Notes under the pieces: generated by a model
What the model saw: only the letters and a program-made list of their open reading frames with translations
Told to the model about the DNA's origin: nothing
Databases searched by the model: none
Program-made: the position numbers and the translations under genes
Source of the DNA: Mxb001 sp051007175
GTDB lineage: Bacteria; Actinomycetota; Actinomycetes; S36-B12
Direction of reading: 5' to 3'
Assembly: GCA_051007175.1 (NCBI GenBank)
Contig: JBPCSL010000141.1
Coordinates: forward strand, 1-5,855
DNA length: 5,855 nt
Shown: piece after piece, positions 1 to 5,591 of the stretch
Layout: each line of letters starts with the position of its first letter
How positions within the stretch are numbered: position 1 is the first letter of the stretch

Positions 1-93
1 ACCCGAGGGTGTCTCGAGGGGCCCCTGGACCGCGGACGAGCCGCAGGCCGACACCAGGGCCGCAGTCGCGACGAGGACGAGGGCTGCACGCAT
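1..93 (-). CDS. Putative lipoprotein, N-terminal part only (cut by left window edge)
   Basis: The visible 31 codons form a lipoprotein signal peptide: Met-Arg, then a hydrophobic Ala/Leu/Val stretch (residues 3-14), then the lipobox VSAC with Cys17 as the residue to be lipidated. A Gly-Ser-Ser tether and a Gln/Pro/Glu-containing start of the mature chain follow. By family knowledge such a protein is processed by signal peptidase II and anchored on the outer face of the membrane. The rest lies outside the window, so the function is unknown; a solute-binding protein, an enzyme and a small stress lipoprotein are all possible. The start is uncertain: GTG at 96-94 directly precedes the ATG at 93-91 in frame, and an in-frame TAG at 108-106 blocks any earlier start. 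There is no Shine-Dalgarno sequence. A TAGCAT hexamer at 103-108 sits 6 nt before the GTG, which would favour that codon if the message is leaderless. The gene lies 26 bp downstream of the phosphatase gene on the same strand. Confidence 0.72.
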   Translation of the reverse strand, partial: MRAALVLVATAALVSACGSSAVQGPLETPSG

Positions 94-102
94 CACGCCA
101 TC

Positions 103-108
103 ATGCTA
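103..108 (-). promoter_or_regulatory. Possible -10 hexamer (TAGCAT) for the lipoprotein gene
   Basis: On the minus strand TAGCAT fits the actinobacterial TANNNT -10 pattern. It is followed by 6 nt and then the GTG at 96-94, the spacing expected if transcription begins at the start codon. I see no -35 box. The same layout occurs at the two divergent starts near 3811 and 3880, which raises its credibility, but a six-base match alone is weak. It could also be read-through territory of the upstream operon. Confidence 0.3.
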
Positions 109-119
109 CGGATGGGCCG

Positions 120-710
120 CTAGGTGTTCCAGGCCAGCATGGCGCGTTGCTCGCGCTCGTGGCCCAGCGCGGAGACGGCACCGGCCTCGAGGACGAAGAG
201 CCGTCCGTCTCGGGCGGGCAGTCCCAGCCAGGTGGCCGTGAGGATGCGCAGGAAGTGACCATGCGCGACGAGGGCGCACGTGCCCCCCTCGTCGACGACA
301 GGAGCGCACCGGTGGAGCACCCGCTGGGCCCTCATGGCGACGTCCTCGGCCTGCTCCCCCGGGGTCGCCCCCGCGGGGATCGGTGCGCTCCAGATGGTCC
401 AGTCGGGGTCGCCCACGTCAACGCGGATGTCGGCGGTAGTACGGCCCTCCCAGGCGCCGTAGTCCCATTCGAGGAGATCCTCGTCGACCTGCACGGGCCA
501 GAGGCCGGCCAGCTCGGCCGTGCGCTGCGCTCGCGACATCGGACTGCACAGGATGATGTCGGGAAGGGCGCCCGCGAATCGTGGGCGGAGCGCCGCCGCA
601 CGCGACTCCCCCGCCTCGGTGAGCGGAATGTCGGACCGCCCGGTGTGCTGTCCGCTGAGGCTCCAGGCGGTCTCGCCATGCCGCACGAGGATGATCCGGC
701 CCTTACCCAT
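120..710 (-). CDS. Histidine phosphatase (phosphoglycerate mutase-like), Rv3214/Gpm2-type acid phosphatase
   Basis: This is a 196-aa protein of the histidine phosphatase superfamily, which hydrolyses phosphomonoesters through a phosphohistidine intermediate in the cytoplasm. The RHGET motif at residues 10-14 supplies the phospho-accepting His11. Arg60 in SPMSRAQRTA and His150 in AHGHF complete the phosphate pocket, and Glu81 in LLEWDYGAWEG is the likely proton donor. The WDYGAWEG block, the DPDW block near residue 101 and the AHGHF ending resemble mycobacterial Rv3214 (Gpm2), described as an acid phosphatase rather than a glycolytic mutase. The length also fits that protein (about 200 aa). 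The true substrate cannot be read from the sequence. The ATG at 710-708 is chosen because the catalytic motif begins right after it and AGGGAG lies 6 nt upstream. A longer in-frame start at 788 would add 26 non-homologous-looking residues lying inside the methyltransferase gene. The start overlaps the end of that gene by 8 bp, implying translational coupling. Confidence 0.9.
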   Translation of the reverse strand: MGKGRIILVRHGETAWSLSGQHTGRSDIPLTEAGESRAAALRPRFAGALPDIILCSPMSRAQRTAELAGLWPVQVDEDLLEWDYGAWEGRTTADIRVDVGDPDWTIWSAPIPAGATPGEQAEDVAMRAQRVLHRCAPVVDEGGTCALVAHGHFLRILTATWLGLPARDGRLFVLEAGAVSALGHEREQRAMLAWNT

Positions 711-1527
711 GCCGCGCTCCCTGCATACGCAGTGCATAGCACGCGACGGCGATGGCCGCGGCGACGTTGAGCGAGTCGATCCCGGCATCCATGGGAATGC
801 GCGCGAGAGAGCTCGCGGCCTCGCGCGCCGACGCGCTGAGGCCGGGACCCTCGGAACCGACCAGCAGCGCCATCGGCGTGGCCTCTCCCGCGGAGAGCGC
901 CTGGTCGAGCGCGGGTGCCGCGGGATCCGGGGTCAGGGCCACGATCCGACGCTGCAGCGCTCGGAGGTCGGCCGGCCAGGCCTCCGCACGGGCCCACGGC
1001 AGTTCGAGGACCGCACCCATCGACGTGCGCACGGCCCGTCGGTAGAGCGGGTCGGCGCAGCCCGGCGACAGGACAACGCCCGCGATGCCCAGCGCCGCGG
1101 CCGAGCGGAACGCCAGGCCGACGTTGGTGTGGTCGACGAGATCCTCCAGGATCAGCAGCGGGCCGCACGTCGCGGTGACGTCGGCGAGGCTGTGCGTCGC
1201 CGGCCTGCGCACCATGGCCAGCGCACCGCGATGCACGCGATAGCCGGTGATCTCCCGCAGGAGTTCGTCGTCGGCGACGTACACAGGGCCGCTCCAGCCG
1301 GCGAGGTCGACGGCGAGGCGATCGAGCCACTTCTCCGCCGTCAGCACCGACTCGATCCGCAGGCCGAGGGCAGCGGCGCGCGCGATGACGAGGTGGCCCT
1401 CCGCCATGAAGTAGCCGCCCTCAGGCTCGATCCGACGCCGCAGGTCCATGTCGGTGAGGGACCGGTACGGATCGAGGCGCACATCCGCGCCGTCATCGAC
1501 GCGCTCGACCACTAAGGCGGTCGTCAC
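703..1527 (-). CDS. TrmH/SpoU-family RNA 2'-O-methyltransferase
   Basis: This 274-aa protein is predicted to transfer a methyl group from S-adenosylmethionine to a ribose 2'-OH in tRNA or rRNA; which RNA cannot be told. Residues about 20-110 form the substrate-binding part (GGYFMAEGHLVI at 37-48). The C-terminal SPOUT knot carries all three family motifs. Motif 1 is at 127-147 with Asn135 and the presumed catalytic Arg141 (NVGLAFR). Motif 2 is at 222-231 with Glu226 in VGSEGPGLS. Motif 3 is at 245-260 with the SLNVAAA core. The length is normal for TrmH-like proteins with an N-terminal extension. The GTG start at 1527-1525 overlaps the photolyase stop codon as GTGA (4 bp), and a weak GAGG lies 4 nt upstream. 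The fifth codon is TTA, very rare in such GC-rich genes. A second GTG directly after the TTA is an alternative start that would exclude it. Confidence 0.93.
   Translation of the reverse strand: MTTALVVERVDDGADVRLDPYRSLTDMDLRRRIEPEGGYFMAEGHLVIARAAALGLRIESVLTAEKWLDRLAVDLAGWSGPVYVADDELLREITGYRVHRGALAMVRRPATHSLADVTATCGPLLILEDLVDHTNVGLAFRSAAALGIAGVVLSPGCADPLYRRAVRTSMGAVLELPWARAEAWPADLRALQRRIVALTPDPAAPALDQALSAGEATPMALLVGSEGPGLSASAREAASSLARIPMDAGIDSLNVAAAIAVACYALRMQGARHG
717..722 (-). promoter_or_regulatory. Ribosome binding site (AGGGAG) of the histidine phosphatase gene
   Basis: AGGGAG on the minus strand lies 6 nt before the ATG at 710-708. It decides this start over the upstream in-frame codon at 788. 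It sits inside the last codons of the methyltransferase gene. The identical hexamer with the same 6-nt spacing precedes the SixA-like gene near 5590. Confidence 0.7.
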
Positions 1528-3026
1528 GGTGCCTCGCCGCCGCGGTCCGACTCCTGCGCGACAACGGCCTCCAGGTCGGACAGGCGGTCGAGGCCCTTGA
1601 GAGCCTGGGCCATGCGCGCATTGCCCGACAGGGCGTCACGATTGCGGTCGAGGAACCACCAGTAGCCGGCCGTGAAGGGGCACCCCTGCTCCCCCACGCG
1701 CTGTGCGGGCTTGTAGCGGCATCCACGGCAGTAGTCCGTCATCCGGTGGATGTAGGCGCCGCCGCCGGCATAGGGCTTGGTGGCCATGCGGCCCCCGTCG
1801 GCGTAGAGCGCCATGCCCGTGACATTCGCAGCCATGACCCAGGGATAGGCATCGACGTACGTCGCGGTGAACCACTCGGTCAACTCGCGCGGGTCGTAGC
1901 CGCGCTGCAGTCCCCAGTTGCCCAGCACCATGAGCCGGATGATGTGGTGGCTCCAGCCTCGCTCCCGCGCCTCCGCGAGTGCCGTGCTGAGACAGCGCGC
2001 GTCGACGGACTCCGCATCGAGATCCCGCCACCACGACGGGAGTGGCTCGTGGGCATCGAGCGCATTGGCGGTCTCGACGTACTCCGGGCCGAAGTGCCAG
2101 TAGAGGTGCCAGACGAAGTCCCGCCAGCCCATGACCTGGCGGATGAATCCCTCGACGCTCGCGAGCGGCGCCGCGCCTCTACGGTAGGCCGCTTCCGCCG
2201 CTCCCACGACCTCGAGGGGATGCAGCAACCCCAGGTTGAGCGGGGCGGAGAGCCGGGAGTGCGCCATCGTCCAGTCGTGCGCCAGCGCCGCATCCTCGTA
2301 GGGACCGAAGGACGGCAGTCGATGGGCGATGAAGTCGTCGAGCGCCGTGAGAGCCTCTGCCCGGGTCGCGACGAAGGCGCGCGGACCGTCGTCGCCGGCA
2401 AACACGACATCCCCGTCGCGCTCCCAGCGGTCGAGATCCACGCGGACCTGGTGATCGATCTCGTCCTCGACCGGCTCCCAGGGCGCGGGCAGCGGCAGTC
2501 GCGTGACGCCGCGCGGTGGAGGCTGGCGGTTGTCGGCGTCGAAGTTCCACCGCCCGCCCTCGGGCTCCTCGCCCTGCATGAGCACGCCGGTGCGGCGTCG
2601 TCCCTCGAGGTAGAAGACCTCCATGAGCAGACGACGGCCGCCGCGGGAGGCCGCCCACGCCCCGAACTCCGACTCCGAGGTGACGAACCCGCGCGATGGA
2701 AGGACCTCATAGGCCGCCTCCGCCGCGCACCGACGTCCCGCCCACGAGGTCGGCGCACACACCGAGAGCGGCGTCGCTGCCTGGGCGAGACCGGAGCGGA
2801 AGTCGGTCGACACGACGTACCGTGCGCGATCGCCGAGCTCGGCGGCCCGATGGCGCATGGCCGACAGGATGAGATGCGCCTTCGCCCGGTGATATCGGCG
2901 ACGACGAAAGGCCGAGCGCGCCTCGATCATGAGGACGGGCTCGGTGCCGTGGTCGCCCGGGTCCTCATCGGGGCCCAGGAAGTGCGGACCCAGTTGGTCT
3001 CCCAGGATCCATCGCGTCGTGGTCAC
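1524..3026 (-). CDS. Iron-sulfur bacterial cryptochrome / (6-4) photolyase-related protein (FeS-BCP, PhrB-like)
   Basis: This 500-aa flavoprotein belongs to the prokaryotic (6-4) photolyase/CryB clade, in which members repair UV (6-4) photoproducts with blue light or act as photoreceptors. The Rossmann antenna domain starts with RWILGDQL (5-12), and WNFDADNR (160-167) is a clade hallmark. The helical FAD domain contains Cys345, Cys433, Cys436 and Cys449, four cysteines spaced 88, 3 and 13 residues apart. That is the same spacing I recall for the [4Fe-4S] ligands of Agrobacterium PhrB. His360-His361 (SHHIIRLM) match the histidine pair at the PhrB lesion site, and DGGRMATKPYA (410-420) is the conserved FAD-domain segment. 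The start is GTG at 3026-3024, overlapping the ABC-ATPase stop as GTGA, with GGTGG 7 nt upstream. A GTG at 3047 would add seven unlikely residues. The typical length and intact metal ligands suggest a working protein; whether it repairs DNA or senses light is open. Phe386 occupies what I align as PhrB Tyr391. Confidence 0.93.
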   Translation of the reverse strand: MTTTRWILGDQLGPHFLGPDEDPGDHGTEPVLMIEARSAFRRRRYHRAKAHLILSAMRHRAAELGDRARYVVSTDFRSGLAQAATPLSVCAPTSWAGRRCAAEAAYEVLPSRGFVTSESEFGAWAASRGGRRLLMEVFYLEGRRRTGVLMQGEEPEGGRWNFDADNRQPPPRGVTRLPLPAPWEPVEDEIDHQVRVDLDRWERDGDVVFAGDDGPRAFVATRAEALTALDDFIAHRLPSFGPYEDAALAHDWTMAHSRLSAPLNLGLLHPLEVVGAAEAAYRRGAAPLASVEGFIRQVMGWRDFVWHLYWHFGPEYVETANALDAHEPLPSWWRDLDAESVDARCLSTALAEARERGWSHHIIRLMVLGNWGLQRGYDPRELTEWFTATYVDAYPWVMAANVTGMALYADGGRMATKPYAGGGAYIHRMTDYCRGCRYKPAQRVGEQGCPFTAGYWWFLDRNRDALSGNARMAQALKGLDRLSDLEAVVAQESDRGGEAP

Positions 3027-3811
3027 GAGCGTGCCACCGCAGTCCACCGGCCGTCGCGCTGGTCGACGCGGATCTCCAGGCCATACGCCTGCGACAGCGG
3101 CGAGTCCTGGAGCACGTCGTCAACCGGCCCGGCCGCCACCACGGCCCCCTGTCGAAGGAGGAGGGCATGGGTGGTGCCGGGCGGGATCTCCTCGACGTGA
3201 TGCGTGACGAGGACCGTCGTGGGCGACGTGGCGTCCGCGGCCATCGCGGCAAGTCGGCGCACGAGAGCCTCGCGTCCGCCGAGATCGAGGCCGGCCGCGG
3301 GCTCGTCCAGCAGCAGGATCTCCGGGTCCGTCATGAGGGCGCGTGCGATCTGGGTGCGCTTGCGCTCCCCGTCCGAGAGTGATCCGAAAGCCCGCTCCGC
3401 GAGCTCGGCCACGCCCAGGAGACGAAGCAGCGACTCCGCGCGCCGCAGGTCCGCTTCGTCATAGGCCTCGCGCCAGCGCCCGGTGATGCCCCAGGACGCG
3501 GTCACCACCACGTCCCGCACCTTCTCGCGCGGGGGAATCGACTCGCCGACGCCCGCGCCAACGAGTCCGATGCGGGGCCGCAGGTCGAAGACATCCGTGA
3601 GGCCGAGGGTTTCACCGAGGACGCGCACCGACCCGCGCGTCGGATGCAATCGCGTGGACGCGACGCCGAGAAGGGTCGACTTGCCCGCGCCGTTGGGGCC
3701 AAGGACGACCCAGCGGTCCGCGGGACCGACCGTCCAGTCGACATCGCGGAGGATCCACGCCGAGCCGCGACGGACGCCGACCCCCTGCAGGCTCAGGACC
3801 GACTCGACCAC
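3023..3811 (-). CDS. Stand-alone ABC-type ATPase (COG1119/YlmA-ModF-like, similar to mycobacterial Rv3041c)
   Basis: This 262-aa protein has a single nucleotide-binding domain and no membrane segment. Walker A is GPNGAGKST (38-46, Lys44), the ABC signature is LSDGE (145-149), Walker B is LLLDEP (166-171, Glu170), the D-loop is GLD (174-176) and the switch His is His204 in VTHH. ATP hydrolysis is therefore expected. The usual Q-loop glutamine is not seen after RPRIGLV (78-84); the sequence there runs GAGVGE. No permease gene lies in the window, so its partner, if any, is encoded elsewhere, or it may not transport at all. The placement next to serB recalls Rv3041c beside serB2 (Rv3042c) in Mycobacterium tuberculosis, although here the two genes are divergent. 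The GTG at 3811-3809 is the first usable start. A GAGGG only 1 nt upstream is too close for a normal ribosome binding site, while TAGGTT 6 nt upstream suggests a leaderless message. The 3' end overlaps the photolyase start by 4 bp. Confidence 0.9.
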   Translation of the reverse strand: MVESVLSLQGVGVRRGSAWILRDVDWTVGPADRWVVLGPNGAGKSTLLGVASTRLHPTRGSVRVLGETLGLTDVFDLRPRIGLVGAGVGESIPPREKVRDVVVTASWGITGRWREAYDEADLRRAESLLRLLGVAELAERAFGSLSDGERKRTQIARALMTDPEILLLDEPAAGLDLGGREALVRRLAAMAADATSPTTVLVTHHVEEIPPGTTHALLLRQGAVVAAGPVDDVLQDSPLSQAYGLEIRVDQRDGRWTAVARS

Positions 3812-3817
3812 GCCCTC

Positions 3818-3823
3818 AACCTA
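3818..3823 (-). promoter_or_regulatory. Predicted -10 box (TAGGTT) of the ABC ATPase-photolyase-methyltransferase operon
   Basis: TAGGTT on the minus strand matches TANNNT and is followed by 6 nt (GAGGGC) and then the GTG at 3811. Transcription would then begin at the start codon, giving a leaderless mRNA, a common arrangement in actinobacteria. No recognisable -35 hexamer is seen around 3841-3846. It would drive at least four overlapping genes. Confidence 0.5.
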
Positions 3824-3833
3824 TCCAGCGTGC

Positions 3834-3857
3834 CGGGCGGCAGGCGGTGCGCGCCCG
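3834..3857. repeat. Inverted repeat CGGGCG-N12-CGCCCG between divergent promoters
   Basis: Two perfect 6-bp arms (3834-3839 and 3852-3857) are separated by 12 bp. Their centre (3845.5) practically coincides with the midpoint of the two divergent -10 boxes (3845), so the arms cover both presumed -35 regions. This geometry would suit a dimeric regulator acting on both directions. In sequence this GC-rich a 6-bp inverted repeat can arise by chance, so an operator role is only a suggestion. Confidence 0.25.
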
Positions 3858-3866
3858 TGCTCGCAC

Positions 3867-3872
3867 TAGGGT
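3867..3872 (+). promoter_or_regulatory. serB: Predicted -10 box (TAGGGT) of serB
   Basis: TAGGGT fits TANNNT and is followed by 7 nt and the GTG at 3880. No Shine-Dalgarno sequence precedes that GTG (the seven bases are CGGCGCC), so a leaderless transcript is the simplest reading. A -35 box is not evident near 3843-3849. This hexamer also argues against the earlier in-frame GTG at 3847, which would lie upstream of the transcription start. Confidence 0.5.
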
Positions 3873-3879
3873 CGGCGCC

Positions 3880-5088
3880 GTGGACGGCACTCTCCTGGCG
3901 ATCCTCAGTGGCCGCGACCGGCCTGGCGTCACGGCTGCCCTCTTCGACGCCCTGCGCCACACCCCGAGCACCGTCCTCGACATCGAGCAGCTGGTGGTCC
4001 GCGGCCGGCTCATCCTGGCAGTGCTCCTCGGGGTCTCCGCGCAGGATGTCGGCGGGGTTCGCGCCCTCGTCCACGAGGTGGCTGCCCAGGTCGGCATGGA
4101 GGTCGAGACCGTGCCGGGGGCCCGCGAGCATGTGCCGACGGCCCGGGAGCGCATTCACATCACGGTCATGGGCTCCCCCATCGCCCCGGGCGCGGTGGCG
4201 GACCTCGCTCGCGAGGTGGCCGAGCGAGGATGGAATATCGACCGGATCCGCCGCGTCGCCGCCTATCCGGTCACCGCCGTCGTGTTCGAGGGCTCCGGGG
4301 ATGACATCGCTGACCTCAAGCGGGCACTCTCCGAGCGATCCCGTGCCCTGGGTGTCGACGTGGCCGTGCAGCACGCGGGCCTCAATCGCCGCGGCCAGCG
4401 ACTCGTCGTCATGGACGTGGACTCCACCGTCATCCAGGACGAGGTCATCGACCTTCTCGCCGACGCTGCCGGTCGCGGCGACGAGGTGGCCGCCATCACC
4501 GAGCAGGCAATGCGGGGCGAGTTGGACTTCGCCGAATCGTTGAGCCGGAGAGTCGCGGCGCTCAAGGGCCTTCCCGCGACGACGCTCGACGAGGTCGCCT
4601 CGGCGGTTCGGCTGACTCCGGGCGCGCGCACCCTGTGCCGGACCCTGCGGCGCCTCGGCTTCCATGTCTGCCTCGTATCGGGAGGGTTCGAGGAGATCGT
4701 CGGACCCATCGCGCAGGAGCTCGAGGTCGATCGCGTGCGGGCTAACCACCTCGAGATCGAGGACGGAGTGCTTACGGGCCGCGTCGTGGGGCCCATCATC
4801 GATCGCCTCGGGAAGAAGCGCGCGCTCGAGGAGTTCGCGGAGGAGTTCGGACTCCCCCTCGACCGGACGATCGCCATCGGGGACGGCGCCAACGACATCG
4901 ACATGCTCGACGCCGCTGGCCTCGGGGTGGCCTTCAATGCCAAGCCGGCCGTGCGCGCCGCCGCCGACACGGCCGTCAATGTCCCGTACCTGGACTCGGT
5001 CCTCTACCTGCTCGGCATCACGCGCGACGAGGTGGAGGAGGCGGACGCCGCCGACGGCCTCGACACGCGTCGTCCCACGGTGCGCTGA
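3880..5088 (+). CDS. serB: Phosphoserine phosphatase SerB with tandem ACT domains (SerB2 type)
   Basis: This 402-aa cytoplasmic HAD-superfamily enzyme is expected to hydrolyse O-phospho-L-serine to L-serine, the last step of serine synthesis. Two ACT domains come first (about 3-80, with GRDRPG at 11-16, and about 92-165); in mycobacterial SerB2 such domains bind serine and adjust activity and oligomer state. The catalytic half starts with motif I, DVDST (179-183): Asp179 is the nucleophile and Asp181 the general acid. Motif II is Ser267 in LVSGGF, motif III is a Lys in GKKRA (311-315), and motif IV is GDGAND (334-339), with Asp335 and Asp339 for magnesium. All are intact, and the length matches the about 409 aa of SerB2. 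The GTG at 3880 is preferred over an in-frame GTG at 3847 because the ACT fold begins directly after it and TAGGGT lies 7 nt upstream. Serine feedback through the ACT domains is likely but not shown. The gene ends 1 nt before the convergent sixA-like stop codon. Confidence 0.96.
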   Translation: MDGTLLAILSGRDRPGVTAALFDALRHTPSTVLDIEQLVVRGRLILAVLLGVSAQDVGGVRALVHEVAAQVGMEVETVPGAREHVPTARERIHITVMGSPIAPGAVADLAREVAERGWNIDRIRRVAAYPVTAVVFEGSGDDIADLKRALSERSRALGVDVAVQHAGLNRRGQRLVVMDVDSTVIQDEVIDLLADAAGRGDEVAAITEQAMRGELDFAESLSRRVAALKGLPATTLDEVASAVRLTPGARTLCRTLRRLGFHVCLVSGGFEEIVGPIAQELEVDRVRANHLEIEDGVLTGRVVGPIIDRLGKKRALEEFAEEFGLPLDRTIAIGDGANDIDMLDAAGLGVAFNAKPAVRAAADTAVNVPYLDSVLYLLGITRDEVEEADAADGLDTRRPTVR

Positions 5089-5089
5089 C

Positions 5090-5590
5090 TCAGCCTCGCG
5101 GGACCGCGAAGCTGGTGAGTTCCGCTCCGCTAAGGAGATCCCGCCATCCGCCGGGCGCCTGGAGGATCGCGATACCGCTCGTGGGGTACTTCGCCCGCAT
5201 CTGCGTCATTTCAGCGGCATCTCCCGAGCGACCCAACTCCGCCGCGAGCTGCTCGAGGCCGGGGTTGTGCCCCACAAGCACGGCGACGTCCGCCTCGGGC
5301 GACAGGGCGCCGACCACGGTGCGCAGGTCCGGCACGGAGGCCTCGTAGATGCGCGGCTCGGTGATGGGGTCGGGCGCCGCCCCCCACTCCTCGGAGGCCA
5401 GCCCCCACGTCTGCTGGGCCCGGGTGGCCGACGACACGAGCACGACCTGCGGTGCGGGTGCATGCGATGCCAGCCATCGGCCGGCGGCGGGAGCGTCGCG
5501 ACGGCCGCGCGGGGATAGCGGGCGATCGTGATCGGGCACGCCGAGCGGATACTCGGACTTCGCATGACGCAGCAGGATGAGCGTGGGCAC
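5090..5590 (-). CDS. sixA: SixA-like phosphohistidine phosphatase (histidine phosphatase family)
   Basis: This 166-aa protein has the compact SixA build of the histidine phosphatase superfamily. RHAKS (8-12) carries the nucleophile His9, Arg57 is in SSATRAQQT, Glu83 in RIYEAS is a candidate acid, and GHNPG (107-111) carries the second His108. In Escherichia coli, SixA removes phosphate from histidine residues of phosphorelay or PTS proteins. Actinobacterial members sit in the same subfamily, but their targets are mostly unknown, so the name marks similarity only. The GTG start at 5590-5588 is supported by AGGGAG exactly 6 nt upstream and by the catalytic motif only eight residues in. The reading frame stays open upstream through fabI, but that extension is the fabI gene in another frame. 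Its start lies 1 nt after the fabI stop, so the two are probably cotranscribed and coupled. It belongs to the same superfamily as the phosphatase at 120-710 but to another branch. Confidence 0.9.
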   Translation of the reverse strand: MPTLILLRHAKSEYPLGVPDHDRPLSPRGRRDAPAAGRWLASHAPAPQVVLVSSATRAQQTWGLASEEWGAAPDPITEPRIYEASVPDLRTVVGALSPEADVAVLVGHNPGLEQLAAELGRSGDAAEMTQMRAKYPTSGIAILQAPGGWRDLLSGAELTSFAVPRG

Positions 5591-5591
5591 G

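Noticed and set aside
9..770. A 253-codon open frame on the plus strand at the left end
   Set aside because: Covers the antisense of the lipoprotein start and the histidine phosphatase; no family resemblance and a composition typical of non-coding frames at high GC.
711..788. Longer start for the histidine phosphatase at 788
   Set aside because: The extra 26 residues lie within the methyltransferase motif-3 region and resemble no phosphatase; the ATG at 710 has AGGGAG at the right distance.
520..1515. A 331-codon open frame on the plus strand opposite the methyltransferase and phosphatase genes
   Set aside because: Antisense shadow of two confidently recognised genes; composition is Arg-rich and no motif is seen.
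3027..3047. Earlier GTG start for the photolyase at 3047
   Set aside because: Family proteins begin a few residues before the LGDQL motif; the GTGA overlap at 3026-3023 with GGTGG upstream is the better start.
1746..3200. A 484-codon open frame on the plus strand opposite the photolyase gene
   Set aside because: It is the antisense of a gene with clear family motifs, is rich in Arg/Pro/Gly/Glu as mirror frames of GC-rich genes are, and shows no recognisable domain.
3793..4749. A 318-codon minus-strand open frame opposite serB
   Set aside because: serB carries all HAD and ACT motifs in its own frame; the opposite frame has none and would destroy the divergent promoter layout.
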